A stretch of 64,000 bases of DNA from Nonomuraea muscovyensis (lineage in GTDB: Bacteria; Actinomycetota; Actinomycetes; Streptosporangiales; Streptosporangiaceae). Positions 1 through 7,692 of the stretch are shown here, piece after piece. A program made the position numbers and the translations under genes. The stretch is from contig NZ_JACHJB010000002.1 in NCBI RefSeq assembly GCF_014207745.1, positions 1,488,001-1,552,000 of the forward strand, written 5' to 3'. Under the pieces are notes generated by a model that saw only the letters and a list, made by a program, of their open reading frames with translations, was not told the DNA's origin and searched no databases. The first letter of the stretch is position 1, and each line of letters opens with the position of its first letter.

Positions 1-2
1 GG

Positions 3-584
3 CGCATCTCCGAGCTGCCCTACCGGGCGGTCAGGCAGGCCCGCATCGGCGGCGTCCACGAGATCCCGCTGCTGGAGGACCTGCTCGGCTCCTGGCCGGA
101 GACCCGGTTCAACATCGACGTGAAGCAGGCCGCGGCCATCGCCCCGCTCGCCGAGGCGATCAGGCGGACCGGCTCCCACGACCGGATCTGCCTGACCTCG
201 TTCTCCGACGAGCGCCTGGCGCTGGCCAGGGCCGCCATGGGCAAGGAGGTCTGCTCGGCGCTCGGCCCGCGCGGCGTCGCGGCGCTGCGGGCGGCCGCGA
301 CCACCTCCGGCTACGGCCGCCTGCTGACCCGCCTGTCGCGCGCCGGCGTGCCGTGCGCGCAGGTGCCGGTGGGCTTCCGCGGGCTGCGGGTCACCACCGG
401 CCGCCTGGTCCGTACGGCACACGCCATCGGCATGCAGGTGCACGTGTGGACGATCAACGACCCCGACCGCATGGAGCAGCTGCTCGACCTCGGTGTCGAC
501 GGCATCATGACCGACAACGTCACCGGGCTGCGCGAGGTGCTCGACCGGCGCGGCCAGTGGCATCCCGGCCGCCTGGCCGCCTGA
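3..584 (+). CDS. Glycerophosphodiester phosphodiesterase, C-terminal part
   Basis: The gene enters from the left edge, so its start and the N-terminal catalytic His motif are not visible. About 193 codons remain. The reading frame shows family features of the GDPD TIM barrel: an early V-H-E-I-P-LLEDLL segment, the metal-binding E-T-R-F-N-I-D-V-K strand, and a late V-H-V-W-T-I-N-D stretch followed by D-G-I-M-T-D-N near the end. The enzyme hydrolyses glycerophosphodiesters to glycerol-3-phosphate and an alcohol. No signal peptide can be judged. It runs in the same direction as the transporter that follows about 90 bp later. The family is well supported; the substrate is not determinable. Confidence 0.85.
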   Translation, partial: RISELPYRAVRQARIGGVHEIPLLEDLLGSWPETRFNIDVKQAAAIAPLAEAIRRTGSHDRICLTSFSDERLALARAAMGKEVCSALGPRGVAALRAAATTSGYGRLLTRLSRAGVPCAQVPVGFRGLRVTTGRLVRTAHAIGMQVHVWTINDPDRMEQLLDLGVDGIMTDNVTGLREVLDRRGQWHPGRLAA

Positions 585-674
585 CCGTGCGACAGCCCGA
601 CCGTCCGACCCCCTGTCCGACCGCCCGACCGGGCCCGGCCCCGCCGAGCCACGCCTGAGGAGCGACCCGACACC

Positions 675-2117
675 ATGTCCGCATCCGCACCCCCCGCGGC
701 CTCCGACCCCGCCTCCGAGCCCGCGGCCGCCCGCCGGCGCGAACAGCGCGGCTGGTACGTGTACGACTGGGCCAACTCCGCCTTCAACACCACGGTCATC
801 TCGGTCTTCCTCGGCCCGTACCTGATCCCGGTGGCCCGCACCGCCGCCTGCGCCAAGGACTTCCCGGACGTGCCGGCCGAGACGTGCGCGAGCGACTTCG
901 ACCGGCTGGCCGCCGCCTCCCCGGGCCTGGGGTACGTGGACGTGCTGGGCTTCGACGTGCGCCCGGCGGCCTTCTTCGGGCTGGTGGTGACGATCTCGGT
1001 GTTCCTGCAGATCGTGATCCTGCCGATCGTGGGCGCGCTGGCCGACCACACCGGCCGCAAGCGGGAGCTGCTCGGCGGCTTCGCCTACGTCGGCGCGCTC
1101 GCCACCATGGGCCTGTACTTCGTCGAGGGTGACCGCTACCTGCTCGGCGGGGTGCTGTTCATCATCGCCAACCTGGCCTACGGCTCGTCCATCGTGGTCT
1201 ACGACTCGTTCCTGCCGCAGATCTCCACACCCGACGAGCGCGACGCGGTCTCCTCGCGGGGCTGGGCGATCGGCTACCTGGGCGGTGGGCTGCTGCTGGC
1301 GCTCAACCTGGTGCTCTACCTGCAGCACGAGAGCCTCGGGGTGAGCGAGGGCATGGCGGTGCGCATCAGCATGATGTCGGCCGGCCTGTGGTGGGCGATC
1401 TTCACGCTGGTGCCGCTGCTGCGGCTGCGCAACCGGCCGGTCCCCGCGCACGAGACGACGGCGCTGCGCTCGGTGGGCGGCAGCTTCCGCCAGCTCGGCC
1501 GTACGCTGAAGGAACTGCGCCGCTACCCGCTGACGTTGCTGTTCCTGGTGGCCTACCTGGTCTACAACGACGGCATCCAGACGGTCATCGGCAACAGCGC
1601 GGCGTTCGCCGCCGAGGCGCTCAAGCTCGACAAGACAGTGCAGATCAGCGCGATCCTCATGGTGCAGTTCGTGGCGTTCTTCGGGGCGTTGCTGCTGGGG
1701 TCGCTGGCCCGCCGGCACGGCACCAAGCGCACGGTGCTGGGCAGCCTGGTGGTGTGGACGGCCATCGTGATCGTCGCGATGTTCGTCCAGGAGGGGCAGG
1801 CGCTGCAGTTCTATCTCATGGCGCTGGCCATCGCGATCGTGCTGGGCGGCACCCAGGCGCTGTCGCGGTCGCTGTTCTCGCAGGTGATCCCGAAGGGGCG
1901 GGAGGCCGAGTACTTCAGCCTGCTGCAGATCAGCGACAAGGGCTCGGCGTTCATCGGCTCGCTGACGGTGACCATCGCCCTGCAGCTGACCAACAGCTAC
2001 CGGATCGCCATCGTCTCGATGATCATCTTCTTCGTGCTGGGGTTCGTGCTGCTGGCGATGGTCAACCTGCCGAAGGCCATCCGCGCCGCGGGCAACGAGG
2101 TGCCCGCGCGGATCTGA
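675..2117 (+). CDS. MFS transporter, UMF1 (Atg22-like) family
   Basis: A 480-residue membrane protein with about 12 predicted hydrophobic segments. The N-terminus carries the family signature around W-Y-V-Y-D-W-A-N-S-A-F after a short charged Ala/Pro-rich cytoplasmic tail, which is typical of the UMF1/Atg22 branch of the major facilitator superfamily. A DHTGRKRE loop lies between the second and third helices, like the MFS loop motif. The yeast relative exports amino acids from the vacuole; the bacterial substrate is unknown. The ATG at 675 is preceded by GAGGAG about 15 bases upstream. The GDPD-transporter-rbpA order fits my memory of the Streptomyces neighbourhood. Function beyond efflux is inference. 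Confidence 0.85.
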   Translation: MSASAPPAASDPASEPAAARRREQRGWYVYDWANSAFNTTVISVFLGPYLIPVARTAACAKDFPDVPAETCASDFDRLAAASPGLGYVDVLGFDVRPAAFFGLVVTISVFLQIVILPIVGALADHTGRKRELLGGFAYVGALATMGLYFVEGDRYLLGGVLFIIANLAYGSSIVVYDSFLPQISTPDERDAVSSRGWAIGYLGGGLLLALNLVLYLQHESLGVSEGMAVRISMMSAGLWWAIFTLVPLLRLRNRPVPAHETTALRSVGGSFRQLGRTLKELRRYPLTLLFLVAYLVYNDGIQTVIGNSAAFAAEALKLDKTVQISAILMVQFVAFFGALLLGSLARRHGTKRTVLGSLVVWTAIVIVAMFVQEGQALQFYLMALAIAIVLGGTQALSRSLFSQVIPKGREAEYFSLLQISDKGSAFIGSLTVTIALQLTNSYRIAIVSMIIFFVLGFVLLAMVNLPKAIRAAGNEVPARI

Positions 2118-2372
2118 CCGCCGCCCGACCCGGGCCCGTTCGAGGAGTCGGCCCTGCTGCGCCTGGACGAGCGGGGCATGATCAAGGACATCACCATGTG
2201 GGTCCGGCCGCTGCCCGCCTTCACCGCCCTGATGGCCGCCCTCGGGCCCGGCCTGGCGAAGGCGGCCGCCAGGCCCGAGGTCGCGCTGGCGGTCGCCGCC
2301 GCCACCGGGCCGCTGGCCGCGATGACCCGGCTCGGTGACCGCACGCTGGTACCGCTCCTGATCCGCCGCTGA
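2118..2372 (+). pseudogene. Remnant of a SnoaL/NTF2-like domain protein (C-terminal end)
   Basis: Directly after the transporter stop, in the same frame, an open stretch of about 84 codons reads as the last strand and helix of a SnoaL-like (NTF2-like) domain: an L-R-L-D-E-R-G-M-I-K-D-I strand, then V-R-P-L-P-A-F-T-A-L-M, then a GPGLA tail. The first two thirds of the domain are missing, and no start codon or ribosome site lies before the homologous part. An ATG at 2178 exists but would make only a 64-residue fragment. I read this as a 5'-truncated gene remnant. Readthrough of the transporter stop would append it, but I see no reason to propose that. Confidence 0.5.
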
Positions 2373-2571
2373 CCGCCACCGTTTCTTGAGGACCGCACAG
2401 CGGTGGGTGACGCCCTCCGAGGCCGTATCGAGCCCGTACGTGACCTTCTGAAGGCCGGTACGCGCCCGTACGAGCCCGCTGAACGCGCACGAGCCGTACG
2501 GAGCCCTCTCAGGGCCCCACGAGCCGCGGGAGCCACCCGAGGCGTCCCCGGCTCCTCGGGGTGGCGGCGGA

Positions 2572-2763
2572 TCAGCGGGCGGCCCACACCGGGCGGCGGT
2601 GGACGCGCCCTGCCGAGTCCGTGGCGCAGTCGCCGACGGAGTGGGCGGCCCACAGCCCGGCGAACTCCGGGCTGCGCACCGTCAGCTCGCCCACCAGGCC
2701 AGCCAGGCCCGCGGGAGGTGTCCGGCGAGCAGAGCCCGCGCCTGTGTGCAGGCGGTCGAGGGT
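2572..2763 (-). pseudogene. Remnant of an XRE-type regulator with MmyB-like ligand domain
   Basis: On the minus strand a 63-codon open stretch bounded by stops contains an L-V-G-E-L-T-V-R-S-P-E-F segment followed by G-L-W-A-A-H-S-V. This matches the late part of the MmyB-like ligand-binding domain of actinobacterial helix-turn-helix regulators. The HTH part is absent and the frame lacks a usable start, so this is a decayed fragment. The rest of 2373-2911 shows only Arg/Pro-rich spurious frames. The assignment rests on motif memory and needs a profile search. Confidence 0.4.
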
Positions 2764-2911
2764 TCAGCGCACGGTCGTCCGCTCACCACGGAGGTCACTT
2801 CCGGCATTTCCTGACAGGTCCCGACGGGTGGGAAAGGCCGTCTCCCGTGGGGTTGTCGCGTCAGCCGGGGCAACTCCTGAGGGCCGAAGCGATTGGATCA
2901 CCCCCCAGGTG

Positions 2912-2937
2912 GGAATCCCATCACGGTACCAAGCGTT
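2912..2937 (+). promoter_or_regulatory. SigR-type promoter of rbpA
   Basis: GGAAT at 2912-2916 and GTT at 2935-2937 are separated by exactly 18 bases, the consensus of the thiol-oxidative-stress sigma factor SigR of Streptomyces. rbpA is a known SigR target in S. coelicolor, so motif and gene agree. Transcription would begin near 2945. The leader contains a C-run/G-run hairpin (2958-2962 with 2969-2973) just upstream of the GGAGG at 2981-2985. Confidence 0.7.
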
Positions 2938-2994
2938 AGACACCGTGGGAGACAGACCCCCCACGCATGGGGGCCCTGTAGGAGGCATTTAGAC

Positions 2995-3339
2995 ATGGGC
3001 GAGCGCGCACTTCGTGGCACCCGGCTCGGGGCAACCAGCTACGAGAACGACCGTAACACGGATCTGGCCCCGCGCCAGGAGGTGCCCTACACCTGTCCGA
3101 AGGGCCATAACTTCGAGGTTCCGCTCGCCGCCGAGGCCGAGATTCCCGCGACCTGGGAGTGCCGGATGTGCGGCGCGACCGCTGTCCGGGTCGACGGCGA
3201 GCAGCCGGAGTCGAAGAAGACCAAGCCACCGCGGACGCACTGGGACATGCTGCTGGAGCGGCGGTCCATCGAGGACCTGGAGGAGGTGCTCAACGAGAGG
3301 CTGGCCGTACTGCGTGCCCAGCGTCGCAAGAGCGCCTGA
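2995..3339 (+). CDS. rbpA: RNA polymerase-binding protein RbpA
   Basis: A 114-residue protein of the usual RbpA length. It opens with G-E-R-A-L-R-G-T-R-L-G, followed by a zinc-ribbon-like core with Y-T-C-P-K-G-H and W-E-C-R-M-C-G, and a C-terminal basic linker plus sigma-interaction helix (H-W-D-M-L-L-E-R-R-S through A-Q-R-R-K). RbpA binds RNA polymerase and the principal sigma factor, stabilises the open complex and gives basal rifampicin tolerance. ATG at 2995 follows GGAGG with 9 bases spacing; an upstream in-frame extension has no homology. A SigR-type promoter lies before it and a strong hairpin terminator after it, so it is probably monocistronic. Confidence 0.95.
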   Translation: MGERALRGTRLGATSYENDRNTDLAPRQEVPYTCPKGHNFEVPLAAEAEIPATWECRMCGATAVRVDGEQPESKKTKPPRTHWDMLLERRSIEDLEEVLNERLAVLRAQRRKSA

Positions 3340-3359
3340 TCCGATTCCACGGTGTGAGA

Positions 3360-3383
3360 GCCCCCGGGCACCAGCCCGGGGGC
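3360..3383 (+). terminator. Hairpin terminator after rbpA
   Basis: GCCCCCGGGC (3360-3369), an ACCA loop, then GCCCGGGGGC (3374-3383) form a perfect 10-bp stem 20 bases past the rbpA stop. There is no long T-run, as is usual in actinomycetes. It may also serve the convergent minus-strand gene ending at 3424. Confidence 0.75.
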
Positions 3384-3423
3384 GCCTTCATGTCCGCGTC
3401 AGTCATGCGCGCCGTCCACCTCG

Positions 3424-4494
3424 TCAGTCGCACGCGCAGCACGAGCACGCGCAGCTTGAGCCGTCGGCGCAGCAGCCACAACCCTGCCAGCAGTCCTCGT
3501 CGCACAGGTAGCAGCGGGACGCACAGGAGCCGCTCCGCTTGCCACTCCATCGCGGCCGCCACAGACCACAGGTGAGGAAGGTGCCCACACCGGCCGCCGA
3601 CCTGCGGATCCGGCCAGGCCGCCGATACGAGCCGGCGACGGCGGAGTGGCCGAAGGTCCGGTCCACCGCCCGCCGCACCTCCGTGACGAGCAGCACCTCC
3701 ACCAGGTGCCGTTCCTGCAGCTCCAGATCCCGTACGGCCAGTGCGAGCCCGTGCGCGGCGTCGTCGCACAGCCGCCGCGCCTCCTCACGGGTGGTGCCGG
3801 TGACCGTCAGCGGGTTGAACACGCCCCGCGCGGCGTCCTGCGCCTGATCCTCCACGGCGTCGAGCAGGTGCGCGATCCGGCCGAAGAGCATGCCCGCCTC
3901 GGCCAGCGGCTCCGCGTTGCCGGGCAGCCCGGCGAGCACGGCCGTGTGAACGAACGCCGCCGCGACCGCCTCCTCCGCGGGGCCGGTCAGGTCGAGCAGC
4001 GTGACGCGCCCACCGGCGGCGCGGCGTTCCAGCTCCAACTGCCGGTCCACGGTCGAGACCAGCGTCGCCGTGTCGAAGCCGACCGCGGCGCCCAGTCGGG
4101 CGCCGCCCGCCTCCCAGCGGGTCGCGAGCAGCCGGCGGGCCGCCGCCGTCCCCGTGGCGGTGTCACCGTCGGCCGCGTGGTCCCGCAGCCGGCCCGCCGC
4201 CAGCACGAGTGACACCGCCGCCGCGAGCCGCGCCCCGTCCCCCGCCGCGTCCACCACGTCGGCGGCGCGGAAGCCGCGCAGCGGGCACGGCCCGGCGGTC
4301 CGGTGCGGGGAGGCGGCGGGAAGCTGGGCCTCGGTGAGGGCCGAGATGATCAGCGTGTCGTAGTTGGTGGCCAGCCGAGCGGCCTGCCCCTGCCCGTCCC
4401 GCAAGGTGAGGCACAGGCCGCACAGATGCGCCCGCCACGCCTCGCGCAGGGTCGGGCAGGCATGCGTGGAGCACGGACGAATGATGCCGAACAC
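3424..4494 (-). CDS. DUF5685 family protein with Cys-rich C-terminal tail
   Basis: A 356-residue protein beginning M-F-G-I-I-R-P-C, with a second conserved motif H-L-C-G-L-C-L-T-L-R-D near residue 24 and T-N-Y-D near residue 43, the pattern I associate with the actinobacterial DUF5685 family (sometimes called a regulator). The body is helical and Ala-rich. The last about 36 residues hold more than a dozen cysteines in CxxC, CxC and CC groups, suggesting metal or cluster binding together with the N-terminal cysteines. The GTG start follows GAGG by about 7 bases. It stands alone between rbpA and the pectate lyases. Its molecular function is not known to me. Confidence 0.7.
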   Translation of the reverse strand: MFGIIRPCSTHACPTLREAWRAHLCGLCLTLRDGQGQAARLATNYDTLIISALTEAQLPAASPHRTAGPCPLRGFRAADVVDAAGDGARLAAAVSLVLAAGRLRDHAADGDTATGTAAARRLLATRWEAGGARLGAAVGFDTATLVSTVDRQLELERRAAGGRVTLLDLTGPAEEAVAAAFVHTAVLAGLPGNAEPLAEAGMLFGRIAHLLDAVEDQAQDAARGVFNPLTVTGTTREEARRLCDDAAHGLALAVRDLELQERHLVEVLLVTEVRRAVDRTFGHSAVAGSYRRPGRIRRSAAGVGTFLTCGLWRPRWSGKRSGSCASRCYLCDEDCWQGCGCCADGSSCACSCCACD

Positions 4495-4661
4495 ACGACC
4501 TCGCCGGGTTTGGACTGATTTCTACAGGTGATCGCAGGATCGTACTCGGAGGCGGTCGAGCGTCGTGTACGGGGCCCGCCCAAGGGGTGACCCGAGAGGG
4601 TGACTCGAGAGGGTGACCCGCCGGGGGGAGTGAGCCCCGGGCGGGGGAACTCACCGAGGGG

Positions 4662-5705
4662 TCAGTAGCCGAGCTTGCCGACCCCGGCGCCGGCCTGGAC
4701 GGTGGCGGGGACCGTCGCCGGGTCGTCGAGGGCGTAGGCGTAGTAGGTCGCCGGCTCGACGACGGTGCCCATCGCCTCCGGCACGCCCGAGCGGTCGTAG
4801 ATGTTGCGCCGCTCGACCACCCGGCCCGGCTCGCTCTCGGCGTAGCCGACGTGGACGGGGTGGGCGACGTTCTCGAAGTAGTTGCCCTCCACCAGCACGC
4901 CCGCGTTCTCCGTGGACGCCACGCCGTAGAGCGCGTTGTTCCGGTAGTAGTTGTTGAACACGTGCACCGGCTCGGCGAAGCGGACCCGCGGATGCCGCTG
5001 GTCTGTTCCGTCGAAGAAGTTGTGGTGGTAGGTGACCCGCAGCTTGCCGATGTCGGCCGTGTAGGTGTCGGAGTGGCCGAGCAGCAACGCCTTGCTGTGG
5101 TGGTGGAAGGTGTTCCACGAGACGGTGACGAGGTCCGACTCCCGCTTGATGTCCAGCAGGCCGTCCGTGCCGGCGGAGAAGTCGTTGTGGTCGATCCACA
5201 CGTGGTGGGCCTTGTTGGTCACGCTGATGGAGTCGTCCTCGGCGCCGGTGAACCGGATGTTGCGGATGATCACGTTGTTGCCGGGCCGGGTGGTGGAGCC
5301 GAGTTGCAGCCCGCCGCCGGTGATCTCTGCGGTGGAGCCCAGGCCGAGGATGCTCTTGTGAGCCACCACGGTGATCATGTCGCTGATCCGGATGCTGCCG
5401 GAGATCCACAGCACGTACGGCCCTGGGCGGCCGGCGTAGTCCTTGAGCTGCGCGGCGGTGGTGACGGTGACGGACGGGCCGCCCGCGCCCCCGGTGGTCC
5501 CGTTCTGACCGTAGGCGTTGACGGAGGCGAAGCCGGTCACCGGCTCGGCGGCGCGCGCCTGGGCGGGTGGGGCGACGGGGCTCGTCACGACGGCGGCCGT
5601 GAGCAGGGCCACCACGGCGATCACCGAGGTCGGCACCGTGCGCCGGCGTGCCGGGGGCTCGGGCGCCCGGGCGGGCGAGGAGCTGGGAGCGGTTCCGGGG
5701 GGCAT
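4662..5705 (-). CDS. Secreted pectate lyase, polysaccharide lyase family 1
   Basis: A 347-residue protein with a basic Pro-rich N-terminus, a hydrophobic signal segment at about residues 27-45 and a likely cleavage near A-Q-A-R-A-A. The mature part is a single PL1 parallel beta-helix: the G-F-A-S-V-N-A-Y-G-Q-N-G-T-T-G-G-A-G-G start, the calcium-site D-D-S-I-S-V, H-H-V-W-I-D-H-N-D, a D-G-L-L-D-I-K-R strand, and R-H-P-R-V-R-F with the catalytic arginine. It cleaves polygalacturonate by beta-elimination outside the cell. It lies 150 bp downstream of, and in the same direction as, the larger pectate lyase, and may be transcribed with it. A 12-bp GC-rich tandem repeat sits in the gap. Confidence 0.9.
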   Translation of the reverse strand: MPPGTAPSSSPARAPEPPARRRTVPTSVIAVVALLTAAVVTSPVAPPAQARAAEPVTGFASVNAYGQNGTTGGAGGPSVTVTTAAQLKDYAGRPGPYVLWISGSIRISDMITVVAHKSILGLGSTAEITGGGLQLGSTTRPGNNVIIRNIRFTGAEDDSISVTNKAHHVWIDHNDFSAGTDGLLDIKRESDLVTVSWNTFHHHSKALLLGHSDTYTADIGKLRVTYHHNFFDGTDQRHPRVRFAEPVHVFNNYYRNNALYGVASTENAGVLVEGNYFENVAHPVHVGYAESEPGRVVERRNIYDRSGVPEAMGTVVEPATYYAYALDDPATVPATVQAGAGVGKLGY

Positions 5706-5771
5706 GGTCGCTCAGCTTTCTGTGCGGGACCGGGGGGACGTGCGGGCCGGACAAACGGGCGGGACGTGCGA

Positions 5772-5807
5772 ACGGGCGGGCGGACGGGCGGGCGGACGGG
5801 CGGGCGG
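5772..5807. repeat. 12-bp tandem repeat between pectate lyase genes
   Basis: Three perfect copies of ACGGGCGGGCGG, with degenerate copies on both sides. It lies in the 149-bp gap between the two lyase genes. No coding or clear terminator role can be shown. Confidence 0.7.
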
Positions 5808-5854
5808 AGGGGCGTCCGCACGGTCGCGGGTGCGGGCGCCCCGGCTCCGCGTGG

Positions 5855-7459
5855 TCAGGCGCCGATCCTGCCGACGCCGGCGCCCGCGGTGACGACGGCC
5901 TTCACGGTGTTCGGGTCGTCCAGCGTGTAGGCGTAGAAGTCGCGGGCCTCCCGGACGCTGCCGCCGCAGTCGGGCTGGCCCGACTCGACGAACACGTTGT
6001 CGCGCGCGACGCACCTGCCGGACGGCCCGGCGTAGCTGTTGGTGACCGGCTCCTCCACCAGCTCGAAGTAGTTGCCCTCGACCAGGCATCCGGCGTCCGC
6101 CTGGCAGGCCACTCCGGTGTCGGTGTTGTAGACGTAGTAGTTGTTGTACACGTGCACCGGCTCGCCGAACCGCACCCGCGGGTTGCGCTGCGGCGTCCGG
6201 TCGAACCAGTTGTGGTGGTAGGTGACCATCAGCCGGCCCACGTCCTGCGCGGCGTTGCCGTCGGAGTGTCCGAGCAGCATGGTCTTGGTGTGCTGGTGCA
6301 CGTGGTTCCAGGACACGGTGACGTACGAGGAGCCGCGCTTGATGTCGAGCAGCCCGTCGTAGCCGCAGCACAGGTCGTTGTGGTCGACCCACACGTGGTG
6401 CGAGAACATCTGCACGTTGATCGAGTCGTCGGTGGCGCCGCGGAAGACCAGGTTGCGGATGATGACATTGTGCACGGCGTCGGCGGGCGGCGAGGTGATC
6501 GCGTCGTCGGCGGGCAGGCCGATGTTGAGCCCGCCCCCGGTGATGCCGGAGCCGGAGCCGACGCCGACGATCGTCTTGTCGGAGGCGACGTTGTGCATCC
6601 CCGCCGGGACGGCGATCATCCCGCGGACGCAGATGTTCAGCGGGCCGCTCTGGCCGATCGCGGCGATCAGTTCGCTCGCCGTGTCCACCTCGACCGTGGG
6701 GCCGCCGGCGCCGCCGGTGGTCCCGTTCTGGCCCCAGGCGTTCACCGAGGCGAACCCGGCGGGCGTCCCCGAGGTGGGGCAGGTCCCCGGCGGCGGAGGC
6801 GTGACCGTGGGCGTGACCGGCGGCTGGCTCGGCCCGGCCACGTCGGTCACCAGCACGTCGTCGAACGAGGCGCTCGCGTAGTAACCGGCCAGCCCCGCCC
6901 GTCCGGAGGAGTAGGCGGCGTCCGTGGCCGAGACGACCTCGACGCCGTCGACGAAGCCGCGCAGGGAGGTGCCGAACGCCTCCAGTCGCAGGGTGTACCA
7001 GGTGCCCGGGGTGACGGCCGCCGTCGCGGAGGCCAGGGTGACCGGGCCGCCACCGGCGCGCTTGCCGAGGACGACGCCGCCGTCGCCCAGCCCGAGGAAG
7101 TAGTAGGCGCTGGTGCTCTGCGCCCTGGCCAGCACCGCGGCGTACCGGCCGGTGCCGTTGAAGGCGATCGGCTTCACCCGCGCCTGCACCGACTGGCCGC
7201 TCCAGCCGCTTCCCGCCACGGCCCTGGCGTCGGCGCTGGTGCCGGACTGCCGGTAGGCCCTGGAGCCGTCGGTGACCACCGACCAGCTCCCCCCGGACCT
7301 CGACCAGCCGGCGGCGTCGCCGTCCTCGAAGTCGTCCCCGAACAGCGTCGCGGCGGACGCGCTGGGCACCATCGCCAGCGCCCCCAGCAACATCGCGGCG
7401 ATGGCCGCCGTCAACGCGGCGAGCAGTGATCCGGTCCTGGTCGCTGTCCTCTGTCGCAC
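5855..7459 (-). CDS. Secreted two-domain pectate lyase (beta-sandwich plus PL1)
   Basis: 534 residues from the GTG at 7459, chosen because GGAGG lies 8 bases upstream and it gives a standard signal peptide ending near P-S-A-S-A-A; longer in-frame starts lack both. Residues about 40-210 form a beta-sandwich (concanavalin/LamG-like) module beginning L-F-G-D-D-F-E-D-G-D, likely carbohydrate-binding. A Pro/Thr linker then leads to a PL1 domain with D-D-S-I-N-V, H-H-V-W-V-D-H-N-D, D-G-L-L-D-I-K-R and R-N-P-R-V-R-F. Extra cysteine pairs are present that the neighbouring lyase lacks. The promoter region carries two LacI-type operators, so induction by pectin breakdown products is likely. It is first of a probable two-gene unit. 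Confidence 0.88.
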   Translation of the reverse strand: MRQRTATRTGSLLAALTAAIAAMLLGALAMVPSASAATLFGDDFEDGDAAGWSRSGGSWSVVTDGSRAYRQSGTSADARAVAGSGWSGQSVQARVKPIAFNGTGRYAAVLARAQSTSAYYFLGLGDGGVVLGKRAGGGPVTLASATAAVTPGTWYTLRLEAFGTSLRGFVDGVEVVSATDAAYSSGRAGLAGYYASASFDDVLVTDVAGPSQPPVTPTVTPPPPGTCPTSGTPAGFASVNAWGQNGTTGGAGGPTVEVDTASELIAAIGQSGPLNICVRGMIAVPAGMHNVASDKTIVGVGSGSGITGGGLNIGLPADDAITSPPADAVHNVIIRNLVFRGATDDSINVQMFSHHVWVDHNDLCCGYDGLLDIKRGSSYVTVSWNHVHQHTKTMLLGHSDGNAAQDVGRLMVTYHHNWFDRTPQRNPRVRFGEPVHVYNNYYVYNTDTGVACQADAGCLVEGNYFELVEEPVTNSYAGPSGRCVARDNVFVESGQPDCGGSVREARDFYAYTLDDPNTVKAVVTAGAGVGRIGA

Positions 7460-7559
7460 TGTGGAGCCTCCGCTGGCAAGCCGTGACCACGGAACCCGCT
7501 CGTGAACGGATTCCTTACTGGATGTGGTGCTGTGCGTCAGCTCGGCCGGGCTTGACCTC

Positions 7560-7588
7560 TTTATGCAACCGATTGCGGCGTGAGTCAA
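7560..7588 (-). promoter_or_regulatory. Housekeeping-type promoter of the pectate lyase gene
   Basis: On the minus strand TTGACT (7588-7583) and CATAAA (7565-7560) are separated by exactly 17 bases, about 100 bases upstream of the GTG start. A LacI-type operator fills the spacer and overlaps the -10 element, the classic arrangement for repression. Confidence 0.6.
7564..7577. promoter_or_regulatory. LacI-family operator within the promoter spacer
   Basis: TGCAACCGATTGCG matches the LacI/GalR consensus TGNAANCGNTTNCA except at the last base. It lies between the -35 and -10 elements of the pectate lyase promoter. No LacI-type gene is present in the window, so the repressor is encoded elsewhere. 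Confidence 0.6.
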
Positions 7589-7673
7589 TGCATGGCCCTG
7601 TGCAGTTTTGTTGCAGGGAAACGGCTCGACAACGGAGCAGGAGCCGGCCGAGCCTCAGGGGACGGCAGTTTCC

Positions 7674-7687
7674 TGCAAGCGATTGCA
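7674..7687. promoter_or_regulatory. Second LacI-family operator, 110 bp from the first
   Basis: TGCAAGCGATTGCA matches every fixed position of TGNAANCGNTTNCA. It lies upstream of the pectate lyase promoter and only 6 bp past the fxsA stop, so it belongs to the lyase rather than to fxsA. The centre-to-centre distance to the first site is 110 bp, compatible with DNA looping. Confidence 0.6.
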
Positions 7688-7692
7688 GCGAG

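Noticed and set aside
2403..2939. Plus-strand frame of 178 codons before rbpA
   Set aside because: Arg/Pro-rich and without homology; the MmyB-like remnant on the opposite strand explains part of the open frame.
7674..7687. Operator controlling fxsA
   Set aside because: It lies past the fxsA stop codon; it is upstream of the pectate lyase promoter instead.
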